DNA from: an uncultured Clostridia bacterium
GTDB taxonomy: Bacteria; Bacillota; Clostridia; Tissierellales; Peptoniphilaceae
Direction of reading: 5' to 3'
Assembly (NCBI GenBank): GCA_947254025.1
Contig: CAMYBS010000002.1
Location: 1-64,000 of the forward strand
Length of the DNA: 64,000 nt
Of the stretch, positions 9,462 through 18,640 are shown in pieces (position 1 is the stretch's first letter; every line of letters starts with the position of its first letter). The translations under genes and the position numbers were made by a program. Under the pieces are notes generated by a model. It searched no databases. It was not told the origin of the DNA and was given only the letters and a program-made list of their open reading frames with translations.

Positions 9462-10320
9462 AGATATCCTCCTTCATGTTTATAACAGCTTCTCTAATAT
9501 ATTTTGTATATTTTTTGTCATCATAATCAGCATCATCCTTATGCTTCATATGACTAGTTATGATTCCTCTTGAAGAGTTGACAACACCACCATTTAACTC
9601 GTTCAATAGTTTTTTAACAGTAGATGCCTTGCCTCCTTGAGCTCCATAGCCTGGTATTAAGAAAAACTCTCTTGGAAATCTCTTTCTTATATCATCTTGT
9701 TCTCCGCTGTCCATAATATTATCTCCAACAACAAAACCCAAAGATGAGTATCCATAGTCTCCAATATATTTTTCAGCAATCTTATCAAGATTATCACCAA
9801 TTATATTATACAATGTTTCGCCCTTATTTTCAAGATACTCAATGTCTAAAGCACCAGGATTTGATGTTCTTAGTAGTACGAATATTCCCTTCTTACCGCT
9901 TTCTAAGTAGCTTAGATATGGTTTAATGCTATCGTAGCCCATAAATGGAGAAAGAGTTATGAAGTCAGACTCAAAATCACCTTCAAAATGCGCTTTTGCA
10001 TACATTTCAGCAGTTTTTGCGATGTCGGATCTCTTAATATCTCCTATGCTAAGTTTATTCTTCTCTCTAAGGTATTCTAGAGTTTTCTTATAAGCTTGTA
10101 GCCCTTGTACTCCTAGAGCCTCATAATACGCAATTTGAAGCTTATAAACCGCTACTAAATCATATGTTGCATCAATTATATCCTTATTAAATTTAAAAAC
10201 CCTATCTGAAATACTCTCTATGCTATTTAAATGTTCTGGTATATAGGACAAATCTGTGTCTAAACCGACACAGATTGGACCAAATTTTTGAACTTCTTCA
10301 AATAGTTTATCAATAATCAT
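9454..10320 (-). CDS. pyrF: Orotidine 5'-phosphate decarboxylase
   Basis: Last step of UMP synthesis, decarboxylating OMP. It is a type 2 (longer) enzyme with GLDTDLSYIP near the N-terminus and the catalytic D-K-x-x-D in SIGDIKRSDIAKTA. The frame is open further upstream. I chose the ATG at 10320 (288 aa) because GGAG sits six bases before it and earlier candidates lie inside pyrI without a ribosome site. The pyrI stop is two bases upstream of this ATG. It overlaps pyrK at its 3' end. No pyrE is present in this operon. Confidence 0.94.
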   Translation of the reverse strand: MIIDKLFEEVQKFGPICVGLDTDLSYIPEHLNSIESISDRVFKFNKDIIDATYDLVAVYKLQIAYYEALGVQGLQAYKKTLEYLREKNKLSIGDIKRSDIAKTAEMYAKAHFEGDFESDFITLSPFMGYDSIKPYLSYLESGKKGIFVLLRTSNPGALDIEYLENKGETLYNIIGDNLDKIAEKYIGDYGYSSLGFVVGDNIMDSGEQDDIRKRFPREFFLIPGYGAQGGKASTVKKLLNELNGGVVNSSRGIITSHMKHKDDADYDDKKYTKYIREAVINMKEDICG

Positions 10321-10321
10321 T

Positions 10322-10744
10322 TTATTCTCCATAAACATGATCACAATAAGCACATTTGTACTTGCCTTTTTCTTTATCTACTAAGACAAATTTATGTGGA
10401 ATATTTCTTTCGACAGAAGTAATGCAGCGTGGGTTTTTACACTTGATAACTCCTTCTACAACTTCTGGAAGTGATAGATTTATCTTTCTTTCTATCTTTT
10501 CATCTTTTATAACATTCACTGTGATATTTGGGTCAATAAATCCTAGTGCAGATAAGTCTAAATCTATTTCATTTTCAATCTTGATCATGTCTTTTCTGCC
10601 CATTTTATCACTTTGTGCATTCATAATAAGAGCTACGGTAAAGTCAGCTTCTCTAAGATTTAAATATTCAAATATTTGTATACCATGACCTGCTTGGATA
10701 TGATCTATAACTATTCCTTTTGAAATACTATTAATACTTAACAT
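10322..10744 (-). CDS. pyrI: Aspartate carbamoyltransferase regulatory subunit
   Basis: Regulatory chain that binds nucleotide effectors and assembles with PyrB catalytic trimers. The 140 residues hold an N-terminal allosteric domain ([11 protein letters not shown]) and a C-terminal zinc domain whose four Cys are in CKNPRC and CAYC. The ATG overlaps the pyrB stop (TAATG) behind a GGGGG-rich site. With PyrI present, control of the pathway is probably at least partly allosteric, as in enterobacterial ATCase. This fits the lack of room for attenuation upstream of pyrB. Confidence 0.95.
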   Translation of the reverse strand: MLSINSISKGIVIDHIQAGHGIQIFEYLNLREADFTVALIMNAQSDKMGRKDMIKIENEIDLDLSALGFIDPNITVNVIKDEKIERKINLSLPEVVEGVIKCKNPRCITSVERNIPHKFVLVDKEKGKYKCAYCDHVYGE

Positions 10745-11667
10745 TATTTAACCCCCAATAACTTTGCAATTAGTGCCATTCTTATATACATACCGTTCTT
10801 AACTTGTCTGAAGTACCATGCTCTTGGATCATCGTCTACTTCAACAGCTATCTCATTAACTCTTGGTAGTGGATGAAGTATCGCTAGATCTTTCTTTGCA
10901 TTTTTTAGTTTTTCAAGGTCTAGAACGTAGCTGTCTTTTAATCTTACATAGTCAGCTTCGTTGAAGAATCTTTCTTTTTGTACACGTGTCATATATAATA
11001 CATCAAGGTCGTCAATTACATCTTCAAGTCTTTCTACTTCTGTATATGGTATAGACTTTTTATCAAGAACTTGCTCTTTGATATAATTTGGTACCTTTAA
11101 CTCATCTGGTGATATAAGTACAAATTTATTGCCTGAATATCTTGACATAGCCTTAATTAGCGAGTGAACTGTTCTACCGAACTTTAAGTCTCCGCATAGA
11201 CCTATAGTCATATTGTCAAATTTGCCTTTAGCACTTAATATTGTAAATAAGTCTGTAAGTGTTTGTGTAGGATGTTGATGTCCACCGTCTCCTGCGTTTA
11301 TTAGTGGTACTGTGCATGCATTCTGTCCATATTGAGGAGCGCCTTCTTTAGGATGTCTCATAGCAATTATGTCTGAGTAGCAGCTTACTGTTCTTAGAGT
11401 ATCAGCTAATGTTTCACCCTTTGCTACAGAACTAGAGCCCGGCTCCGAGAAACCAATAACACCTCCGCCTAATCTTAACATAGCGGCTTCAAATGAAAAT
11501 CTGGTTCTCGTGCTGGGCTCATAGAATAGAGTAGCTAGGATTTTACCGTCACAAACGTGAATAAAATCCTTTTCATTTTTTACAATTTCTTTACCTAGGT
11601 CAAATAGCTCATCAAGCTCTTCTAGGCTTAGATCCTCTGGATCAATATAATTTCTTCCCTTAAGCAT
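10744..11667 (-). CDS. pyrB: Aspartate carbamoyltransferase catalytic subunit
   Basis: Condenses carbamoyl phosphate with aspartate, the first committed step of pyrimidine synthesis. Signature motifs are [15 protein letters not shown] (carbamoyl-phosphate loop), the HPTQTLTDL block and [10 protein letters not shown] (aspartate site). Although the frame is open to 11727, I chose the ATG at 11667 (307 aa). AGGGAGG lies just before it, and the region upstream holds a perfect-spacing promoter, so translation cannot start there. It is first in the pyrB-I-F-K-D operon. Dihydroorotase (pyrC) and pyrE must lie elsewhere. Confidence 0.96.
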   Translation of the reverse strand: MLKGRNYIDPEDLSLEELDELFDLGKEIVKNEKDFIHVCDGKILATLFYEPSTRTRFSFEAAMLRLGGGVIGFSEPGSSSVAKGETLADTLRTVSCYSDIIAMRHPKEGAPQYGQNACTVPLINAGDGGHQHPTQTLTDLFTILSAKGKFDNMTIGLCGDLKFGRTVHSLIKAMSRYSGNKFVLISPDELKVPNYIKEQVLDKKSIPYTEVERLEDVIDDLDVLYMTRVQKERFFNEADYVRLKDSYVLDLEKLKNAKKDLAILHPLPRVNEIAVEVDDDPRAWYFRQVKNGMYIRMALIAKLLGVK

Positions 11668-11698
11668 AATATCCTCCCTATATTTTTTTATCCTTATA

Positions 11699-11727
11699 AT
11701 CATACTACCAACAAAAAGAATTGTCAA
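11699..11727 (-). promoter_or_regulatory. Promoter of the pyrBIFKD operon
   Basis: On the minus strand TTGACA (11722-11727) and TATGAT (11699-11704) are separated by exactly 17 bases. Transcription should start near 11692, leaving a leader of about 25 bases before the pyrB ATG. That is too short for a PyrR attenuator. Confidence 0.82.
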
Positions 11728-11754
11728 GAACTTTTTTTATGTTTTTTATGTTTT

Positions 11755-12438
11755 TTATTTATTTTCAAATTTTATGAACTGATAAGCCTCTTCTAGCTTC
11801 TTTAAAATTTCTAGTCTTATTTTTTCCTTAGTCTCATCATCTTCCTTCTTTGAGAAAAGCTCCTTAAGATATGCATACTTTAACTCCAAGTCCTCACTAC
11901 TTGTGTTATCATCACTATATAAAGAACTTAGATGTGAATAATATTTAAAACTCTCAAGTTTTTCTAATGGATACGTCTGTGATAAGTAGTAGTCAATTAT
12001 AAGTCTATCGTTATATTTAAAATCTTTGAAATAAATTTCTTTCTTTTTTATTTTATTATTGCTAATATATGCAACAATAAGTAAGTATAATATAAAGACA
12101 ATCGTCATAATTAAAGTATATTTTATAAAATAATGATTCGAGTATATATCTAAGCTTCTTTTTATAATTAACCTGATTAAAACAAAGTGCAAGATAGCTC
12201 TACGTGTAGCATTACTAGCTATTAGTCTAAAGACATAGAATGTTTGTGTATCTTTAATGTTAGGCCTAATAAAAACATAGTAAAAAACAAGTGACACGCT
12301 CAATGCTATGTCTAATCTGTGTACCTTTGAGATAGGTAGTATTATTAAACTAAGAACAATTAAAGAGAAACTTGACAATTCTATTAAAGATCTTAGATCC
12401 AATATATATTCATTTAAATATTGTTTGTATTTTTTCAT
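11755..12438 (-). CDS. Membrane protein of unknown function
   Basis: I do not recognise the family of this 227-residue protein. It has about four hydrophobic segments: roughly residues 21-38, 44-58, 78-92 and 103-122. A charged, Lys/Glu-rich cytoplasmic-looking C-terminal part of about 100 residues follows, with ELFSKKEDDETKEK near the end and possible helical character. The N-terminus is short and basic. An AGGTGA site supports the ATG. It has its own promoter and lies between the grd terminator and the pyrB promoter, so it appears to be a single-gene unit. No catalytic motif is visible. Confidence 0.75.
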   Translation of the reverse strand: MKKYKQYLNEYILDLRSLIELSSFSLIVLSLIILPISKVHRLDIALSVSLVFYYVFIRPNIKDTQTFYVFRLIASNATRRAILHFVLIRLIIKRSLDIYSNHYFIKYTLIMTIVFILYLLIVAYISNNKIKKKEIYFKDFKYNDRLIIDYYLSQTYPLEKLESFKYYSHLSSLYSDDNTSSEDLELKYAYLKELFSKKEDDETKEKIRLEILKKLEEAYQFIKFENK

Positions 12439-12454
12439 TTAACTCACCTATTTC

Positions 12455-12483
12455 ATTATACAATTCTTAATTATAATTTGCAA
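12455..12483 (-). promoter_or_regulatory. Promoter of the unknown membrane protein gene
   Basis: Minus-strand TTGCAA (12478-12483) and TATAAT (12455-12460), 17-base spacer, just upstream of the ATG at 12438. Confidence 0.75.
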
Positions 12484-12550
12484 GCATTAGATAAATAGAC
12501 CAATGTTAATTGGCAAATATATTAAGCTGATTTAATTTAAAAATTTGCAA

Positions 12551-12578
12551 TAAAAAATGAGGCTTGCGCCTCATTTTA
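12551..12578 (-). terminator. Intrinsic terminator of the glycine reductase operon
   Basis: A perfect ten-base stem, AAAATGAGGC paired with GCCTCATTTT (12554-12563 / 12568-12577), has a four-base loop and is followed by a T-rich run on the minus strand. It begins one base after the grdD stop. Confidence 0.88.
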
Positions 12579-13760
12579 TTAGCAATTTGCATCGCTTGTT
12601 ATATATCCAGCTTTTGTTAAAACTTCTTTAGCCTTATCTAAGTTGTTCTTACTTACCATAATAACTGGTCCTGTACAACCCATACCACTTTCAGCATAAA
12701 TGCCTTCTTTCCAAAGTGCTTGAACTGAATCTTCTAACTCTAGTATATCAATACCAGCAATAGCTTCTTCTACTACTTCCTTTGGAGGAGCAGCAACAGC
12801 TTCTTTTGGCCCGTCATCTTTCTTTTCATTAGCTTTACTTAATGATGCAAGTATATCTTTTAAACCAGCTGCATTAGCTGCTTCAAATGTTGCCTTCGCA
12901 ACCTTGTGTAAGTTACCTTTAACAAGTCCTGCAGCATAAGTTAAAGCATTTGCTACAACAGGAACTCCTGATGCTCTAGATACTATAAGGATAGTTCTGT
13001 TAAATCCTTCACCAATACCAGGACCATATCCAAAGCCGTTAGCTTCGTATGAACCGCCTGTAGTGAATGATGAGAACATCTTCATAAGGATATTTCCAGT
13101 TAATGAGTCATTAACAACAACGTCACATGAAGCTTGTAATAAGTCATTTCCTCTCATTACATCTCCACCGTCAGCTCTGTGTGACTCAGCAAATTTAATA
13201 TTAAATCCTTTATCATTTAATTGTTTGAAAGCTCTTTCAACTTGTCTAGCTCCATCAACATTTAGAATACCAAGACTTGGATCTTGATTTCCTAATGCCT
13301 TAGCTACGATTAGACCATAGATACCATTAAGAACCATTGCTTCTACTCTATGTGCAGAAGATGTTCCTGTAGTTGTTGCTATAAGCATTTCTTTACCAAA
13401 ACCAGGAGTAACTGCTCTACCAACAGTTGATACTCCAATTGGGAAGTTGTAATGCATAGTAACGCATGCATCTATCTCTCCAGCATCTAATAATTCTTCC
13501 ATCTTCTTATAACCTTGATCTTCATCAGAAACTTCATATTGAGTTAATTCAGTTTCTGCTTTTGGACCAATAAGAACAACTTCCATTGAAGAATCTCTAG
13601 ATTGAGCAAGTTCAGCAGCTTTAACTAAGTTTTCAGTACCGTGTTCGCTACCAAAACTTGTTAAACCAACACGTACTTTTTTTCCGAATGAACCAGTTTC
13701 TAATCCATCTGCGATGTCATTAAAAACTTGTCCAATCATTTTCTTAATGTTGTCTGACAT
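12579..13760 (-). CDS. grdD: Glycine/sarcosine/betaine reductase component C, alpha subunit GrdD
   Basis: With GrdC it forms protein C, which releases acetyl phosphate from the carboxymethyl-selenoether on GrdA. The 393 residues have a PlsX-like phosphate acyltransferase core, with the GEGFNRTILIVSRASG and ATTTGTSSAHRVEAM segments. A C-terminal block YAESGMGCTGPVIMV contains Cys362, probably the acetyl-carrying cysteine known near position 359 in studied GrdD proteins. An acidic, Ala/Pro-rich linker at about 311-335 separates core and tail. Start ATG follows AGAGGTGA, and the gene is 10 bases after grdC. It is the last gene of the operon. Confidence 0.95.
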   Translation of the reverse strand: MSDNIKKMIGQVFNDIADGLETGSFGKKVRVGLTSFGSEHGTENLVKAAELAQSRDSSMEVVLIGPKAETELTQYEVSDEDQGYKKMEELLDAGEIDACVTMHYNFPIGVSTVGRAVTPGFGKEMLIATTTGTSSAHRVEAMVLNGIYGLIVAKALGNQDPSLGILNVDGARQVERAFKQLNDKGFNIKFAESHRADGGDVMRGNDLLQASCDVVVNDSLTGNILMKMFSSFTTGGSYEANGFGYGPGIGEGFNRTILIVSRASGVPVVANALTYAAGLVKGNLHKVAKATFEAANAAGLKDILASLSKANEKKDDGPKEAVAAPPKEVVEEAIAGIDILELEDSVQALWKEGIYAESGMGCTGPVIMVSKNNLDKAKEVLTKAGYITSDANC

Positions 13761-13770
13761 ATCGTCACCT

Positions 13771-15312
13771 CTAATTTTCTTCAGTGAATGATTTAGCGAA
13801 ATCTCTCATTGCATCTGCTACATATTTCTTAATAGTTTCTTCAGATGCTGCACCTTCTTCGCTAACCTTTCCTGGGTTCTTTTCGATTACTATAGAAACA
13901 CCGTCGAATAGGTTTGTCATTCTACCTAAGAATAAGCTTCCCTTACCAACAATCATAGCTCTTTTTACTGCTCCGCTCTTGATATCATCTATAACAAATC
14001 CAAGATAAGGTGCTCCTGAAGGTATATGGCCTTGAGTTGGAGCCCAACCTTTCATACCATGTTCAACAATAAAATCAGGAAGTGCAGTTCTTTCGATTTC
14101 GCCATTCTTTACAGCTAAAGCTCCTATCATCTTAAAGTTAGCTTCAGGAACGTCACCTGCTCCAGCTGGTCTTGTTATATCTGGATTTTGCATTTCTACT
14201 GAATATTTATCTACATCTATGATTTTTAATCCAGCTTTTGTTAGTGGATTTGTAACTAAAGAAGTGATAACTGCTTGTGGTGATGAACCAGTGCCAACTG
14301 TATGTCTGCCGACAATATCAGTTCTTATTATTGGATGTTCTCCATCATTTTGAGAAACAACAAATGCAAATCCTGCAACACAGTCTTCGATTATTGGCAT
14401 TTCCTTCTTAACATGGTCTCTTCCGTTCATGCCAAGTTTAGCACTAGAACCACCAGCTACTACCATTACATTCTTAAATGTTCCAGCTTGTACTAAAGAA
14501 GCAGCAGAAATTAAAGAGTGAGTTGGTGCAGCACAGAAACCTCTTACGTCTGAACCTGATGCGTTAACTAAACCAGTTAATTCTGCTATAGATTTAGCAA
14601 AGTTACCGCCACCTCTTTGATTCATATCGCCACATGCTTCTTCTGAACATTCAATCACATATTCAATTGATGCAGGGTCTATGTGGTTCTTTTCTATACA
14701 GTTTAAAGCAGCAAATATACCTGATGCTTTAACTACTAAGTTTTCAAACATTACGTGAGCAGATAAGTTTTGGTCAACATCGTGTGCTCTCTTAACACAA
14801 CCTACGATTTTGTCTTCGTTCATGATTGCTTCAGCACCGTGATCATTAATTAAGCCTTCAATTTCTGCTAATTCAGTACCTTTTCCTAATCTAGCAATTA
14901 ATTCATCATTGATTAGCGGATGTTCTTCGAATTCTTTTCTAACTTGATCAGTAAATTCTGAAGTTAAGAAAACTAACTCAAAAACATCTGCAACTTTCAT
15001 CATACCTATAAGTTCAGATTGTGGAAGAATTTCGCCCTTAGCACCGTGTCTGTCTGCGCCAGATAGTAAGTGTTCATGCCATGGCTCAGGTACTTCTCTT
15101 AATTTTTCAGGAACATCATTACCTATATAAATTTGGTTAGGTAAATAGTTAACACAGTCTTCGAAACTTCTTAAATGTTTTGGAACTGCCTTTAGATACT
15201 CTGAATCTGGATGTAGAGTTCTTTCTGTTGTTTGTGTAGTTCCATTGTGGATTACCATATCAGGTGCTTGTAACAATACATAAGCTGCACCCTTTAATAC
15301 TGAATAATTCAT
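13771..15312 (-). CDS. grdC: Glycine/sarcosine/betaine reductase component C, beta subunit GrdC
   Basis: Partner of GrdD in the acetyl-phosphate-forming protein C. At 513 residues it is the family's usual length. It starts MNYSVLKGAAYVLLQAPDM and has a thiolase/KAS-III-like region with the ECSEEACGDMNQRGGGNFA block and the FCAAPTHSLISAA segment. The Cys residues in these segments are candidates for acyl handling. Start ATG follows ACGGAGGTG. A 118-base gap with a strong hairpin separates it from grdB, the largest gap inside the operon. Confidence 0.95.
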   Translation of the reverse strand: MNYSVLKGAAYVLLQAPDMVIHNGTTQTTERTLHPDSEYLKAVPKHLRSFEDCVNYLPNQIYIGNDVPEKLREVPEPWHEHLLSGADRHGAKGEILPQSELIGMMKVADVFELVFLTSEFTDQVRKEFEEHPLINDELIARLGKGTELAEIEGLINDHGAEAIMNEDKIVGCVKRAHDVDQNLSAHVMFENLVVKASGIFAALNCIEKNHIDPASIEYVIECSEEACGDMNQRGGGNFAKSIAELTGLVNASGSDVRGFCAAPTHSLISAASLVQAGTFKNVMVVAGGSSAKLGMNGRDHVKKEMPIIEDCVAGFAFVVSQNDGEHPIIRTDIVGRHTVGTGSSPQAVITSLVTNPLTKAGLKIIDVDKYSVEMQNPDITRPAGAGDVPEANFKMIGALAVKNGEIERTALPDFIVEHGMKGWAPTQGHIPSGAPYLGFVIDDIKSGAVKRAMIVGKGSLFLGRMTNLFDGVSIVIEKNPGKVSEEGAASEETIKKYVADAMRDFAKSFTEEN

Positions 15313-15390
15313 CCATACACCTCCGTAATATTTTTTTATTATGAATTATCTATAACATAGTATAACTATGACATAAACATAATTATGTAC

Positions 15391-15414
15391 ATCGCCCTTA
15401 ATTAAAAGGGCGAT
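15391..15414. other. Perfect inverted repeat in the grdB-grdC gap
   Basis: ATCGCCCTT and AAGGGCGAT (9 bp, six-base AT loop) form a strong hairpin. On the minus-strand transcript no T-run follows, so it does not look like a normal terminator. It may set relative grdB/grdC mRNA levels by protecting the upstream message end or marking a processing site. Confidence 0.6.
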
Positions 15415-15430
15415 TTATTATTTACAATAA

Positions 15431-16744
15431 TTATTTATCGAAAACAGTTTGTCCATCAACTTCAGTTTCTAAAGCATGTAATGCCTTTGCAACTAGTTTT
15501 CTTCTTAGAGAAACTTCTTCATCATGATCAAGTTTTGGATCTCCAAGTGGATGTGGAATAGCTATTGTAGGAACTATTCTGTTAGCACCAACTGTTAATG
15601 AAATTGGAACTACTGTACACATGTGAACTACAGGGATTCCTGCACGTTCAATTTCTTTTACCATTGTTGCACCGCAACGTGTACAAGTACCTCAGGTACT
15701 AGTTAATATAACTCCATCAACATGGTTTTCAACTAATTCTTTTGAGAATTCTGATGCAAATTTCTTAGCGTTTGCAACGGCAGTACCGTTACCAACTGTT
15801 GTGAAATAAGCATTATATAGCTTACCAATTTTACCTTCTTTTTCAAATTCTCTCATGATGTCAAGAGGTAAAACTCTGTTTGGATCTTCGTTAGCATATA
15901 CAGGGTCATATCCACCGTGTGCTGTTTGAGCATTTTCACTTGTGAATGCGTCTATACCTGTAATATCATATCTTCCGTATTTAGAAGCTGATGATGCTTC
16001 GATGTGATCTGGGTTTCCTTTTGCGCAAATACCGCCAGATGTTACTAAAGCGATAGTTGCATGAGCCATATCTTTTATAGCTGGATTTGGATCAACTCTG
16101 TCGAAGTTTGGCATTGGATATTCTGTAACGAATTCTTCGCCTTTTAACTTCTTAAGCATCATATCAACAGCTCTTCTTGCTCCTATTTCTTCTACGAATA
16201 GATTGTATCTTACTCCTCTTTCGATATAGCCTTCTTCAGCTGGAGTACCGATCTTTTCTTTCTTAGCTAATTTAAGAGCTAATGGAGCCATATGTTGAAC
16301 AGCGTCAACCATACCAGCTGCACTGTTCTTTGTACTAACTATATATACTGATTTCTTGAACATGTCTGCACCTGGATTTTCAACATACATACCAGTAAGT
16401 GCAGGTATTCCAAGTTCGTTTTGTACTGCGTCAGTAATTGTAGCGCAAGCTACACCGTATCTTCCTGCGTTAAATGCAGGTCCTGCGATGAATAGATCCG
16501 GTTCATATTTTTTAACCATTTCTAGAATAGCTGCTTTTGCTTCTTCAATGTTTTCTCCGAAATATGAGTCACCACATACTATAGTTGCAACAATTTCAGC
16601 TTCTCCTTTGAATTGGCCGTTTAAAGCCATTCCAGGACCCATTACCTTTTCTTCTACGTAAGGTTTAATATCAGCTTTTTCTTCTCCACCAACACCGGCA
16701 AAGAATTGGTTAATATAATGGACTACTCTTAATTTACTCATCAT
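15431..16744 (-). CDS. grdB: Glycine reductase component B gamma subunit GrdB (selenoprotein)
   Basis: Substrate-specific selenoprotein of protein B. It takes the glycine bound to the GrdE pyruvoyl group and passes the carboxymethyl group to GrdA selenocysteine. The frame contains an in-frame TGA at 15692-15694 that must be read as selenocysteine 351. The downstream sequence continues in frame without break, giving U-G-T-C-T-R-C (a U-x2-C-x2-C motif) and then the conserved C-terminal tail. Total 437 residues, the family's length. Treated as an ordinary gene it would appear as two fragments. The start follows an AAAGGGGGG site, with two adjacent ATGs. It is placed between grdA and grdC. Confidence 0.96.
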
Positions 16745-16775
16745 ATTTCCCCCCTTTTACTAAAATTTTTGGGCA

Positions 16776-17252
16776 CTATTTATATTGAGTGTACTCATCT
16801 CTGATATTTTTGATTTCACTAGTAATAGCATCAACGTCTAATACCATTTCCATCATGCCTATTTGTTCGTCATAAACTCCTGCATCTACACTTTCTTTAA
16901 ATTCAGATTCTAATGCATGGTATACCTTAAGTCCCAACGAGACTCCGGCTAAAGGACCAGCCCATGTAGGGTCGCCTGCTGTAACAGTTTCAGCTGCTAA
17001 GCCTGCTGTTTCAGCTTCTCCTCCACCAAGTAAAACAATTATATTTTCTGCACCGTATTTATCAACGGCTTCTTTTACTCTGTTTTGGTTTTCTAGGTCC
17101 ATAGCGCCAGCTGCAGTTCAGACAAAACACTCAGTAGCTGAGAATACAACTTCTGCTGGAGTTGTCTTTACACACTCTTCCATAGCAGGACCAGGAATAC
17201 CGTCTCTGTCGCCAATTATAACAACTTTTGAATTTTCATTAAATATTGACAT
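16776..17252 (-). CDS. grdA: Glycine/sarcosine/betaine reductase protein A, GrdA (selenoprotein)
   Basis: Small shared selenoprotein that carries the carboxymethyl group between proteins B and C and is re-reduced by thioredoxin. The ATG at 17252 follows GGAAAGGAGA. The frame runs [18 protein letters not shown] and meets TGA at 17118-17120 in the context C-F-V-U-T-A-A-G-A-M-D. This is the invariant GrdA active site, so the TGA is selenocysteine 45 with Cys42 as partner. The complete protein is 158 residues, as in other organisms. A naive call would start at the internal Met at 17102 and lose the catalytic residue. Confidence 0.97.
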
Positions 17253-17297
17253 TCAAAAACTCTCCTTTCCTATTTGTAATTTTAAATTTTTTATTAA

Positions 17298-18584
17298 TTA
17301 TTTGCCTCTTGCTGTTAAATATCCAAAACCTACTTCAGAAGTAGCTCCTGTTATAGCTTGAATTTCAACTGTAACTGAACCGTCAGCCTTTAATGAACCA
17401 TCAAATCCACCTGCAATTGTATCGATAAATTCAGGGTGACCTATAACTTTGTCCATCTTAGGTAGTTCAATTAATTCGTTAGCGTTACCGCCAGTAATAA
17501 CTGCGTCTGCAGCCTTATCAGCGTCTGCTAATGATTGAGAAGCACCATCTCTACCAGCGTACTCATCTGTAATGATTACAGTCTTAACGCCTTGGCCTTC
17601 AATTTTCTTACAATTCATGATTAAGTCTGTATCTGGGTTACCAAAACCTTCTTGTGAAACAACAGCTCCATCAAGATCTAGATATCTAGCTAGCTTAGCA
17701 GTCCAGTTTGAACTTCTTTCCTTATCTGCAAGATAAACGTTTTCGTTAGTGATAATCATACCAACAAAGTTGATAGTTTTACCGTGTTCTTTGTACAATT
17801 CTTTAACAACTGGGTTGTTCATGTGTACATAAGAAGGGTTCTTATCGCATGATGATACGCAGTTACCACTAATTATAGCTCCATCAAAAACTTCAGTTGG
17901 GTATAAAATTGTAGGAACTATTTGCTTTGCATCGACTCCATAAACGTATGTGTCGTGTAGAAGTCCTTGAGATTGAAGCATTTGAACATATGCAACTCTT
18001 GGAAGTCCTTTGAACTTTTCAGCACCTTCCATTAAAGGTAGTGTTTCATAAACTTCTGTTTCATCTGGAGTCAAATTTCTTGCTGCTTCTGCTAAGTAAG
18101 CTGCAGTCTTGAATCCACAATATCTTAGAGCTTTTTCATGTTCGTGTTGCTTTAAACCATCAATTGGTTCAGCAATAACTACAATATTGTTAGTTTTTGA
18201 GAATGGTGTATATTGAGCACCTGGGCCTGTCATGTCGACAATACCTTCTTGGAAACCAACAATTTTACCTGTTGTCATTACTGCACAACCTTTAAGAACG
18301 TTTGTTTTACCTGAACCAACTACGTCAACTTTTGATAAGATACCAGGGAATACTCCACCAGGTCCTTCAACTTTAACTCTTGGTTCAACAACATCTTTAA
18401 CCGGTGTGATTCTAACACTTTCTCCCGGTCTAGCGATTTCTACGTCTACAGATTTAATGTGTTCATCTTCCTTACAAAGTTTGATAATGTCATCTTTATT
18501 TACATATAAAACACCATTTTCTACCTTTGTTTCTTGGCCGAATTGAACATCTTTAATAAGCACGTTGCCTATTTCTAGACGCAT
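17298..18584 (-). CDS. grdE: Glycine reductase component B, GrdE proprotein
   Basis: Proprotein of the two small subunits of glycine-specific protein B. In studied organisms it is cleaved before a Cys that becomes a pyruvoyl group, which binds the amino group of glycine as a Schiff base. The same site is here: Asn241-Cys242 in IISGNCVSSCDKN. The 428-residue length is typical. The C-terminal part includes GGNANELIELPKMDKVIGHPE-type family sequence. Start ATG follows AAGGGAGGTGA. Its presence, rather than GrdG or GrdI, makes glycine the predicted substrate instead of sarcosine or betaine. Confidence 0.96.
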   Translation of the reverse strand: MRLEIGNVLIKDVQFGQETKVENGVLYVNKDDIIKLCKEDEHIKSVDVEIARPGESVRITPVKDVVEPRVKVEGPGGVFPGILSKVDVVGSGKTNVLKGCAVMTTGKIVGFQEGIVDMTGPGAQYTPFSKTNNIVVIAEPIDGLKQHEHEKALRYCGFKTAAYLAEAARNLTPDETEVYETLPLMEGAEKFKGLPRVAYVQMLQSQGLLHDTYVYGVDAKQIVPTILYPTEVFDGAIISGNCVSSCDKNPSYVHMNNPVVKELYKEHGKTINFVGMIITNENVYLADKERSSNWTAKLARYLDLDGAVVSQEGFGNPDTDLIMNCKKIEGQGVKTVIITDEYAGRDGASQSLADADKAADAVITGGNANELIELPKMDKVIGHPEFIDTIAGGFDGSLKADGSVTVEIQAITGATSEVGFGYLTARGK

Positions 18585-18640
18585 AATCTCACCTCCCTTA
18601 AAATTTTAAATATATTTAACTATTTAATAGTAAATAAACT

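Noticed and set aside
15431..15664. Separate 77-residue gene starting MVKEIERAG
   Set aside because: It is the C-terminal part of grdB. The TGA at 15692-15694 is a selenocysteine codon in the conserved U-x2-C-x2-C motif, so no separate gene or frameshift is needed.
16776..17102. Short GrdA of 108 residues starting at the internal Met
   Set aside because: It would lack the catalytic C-F-V-U motif. The frame continues upstream through TGA to an ATG at 17252 with a good ribosome site.
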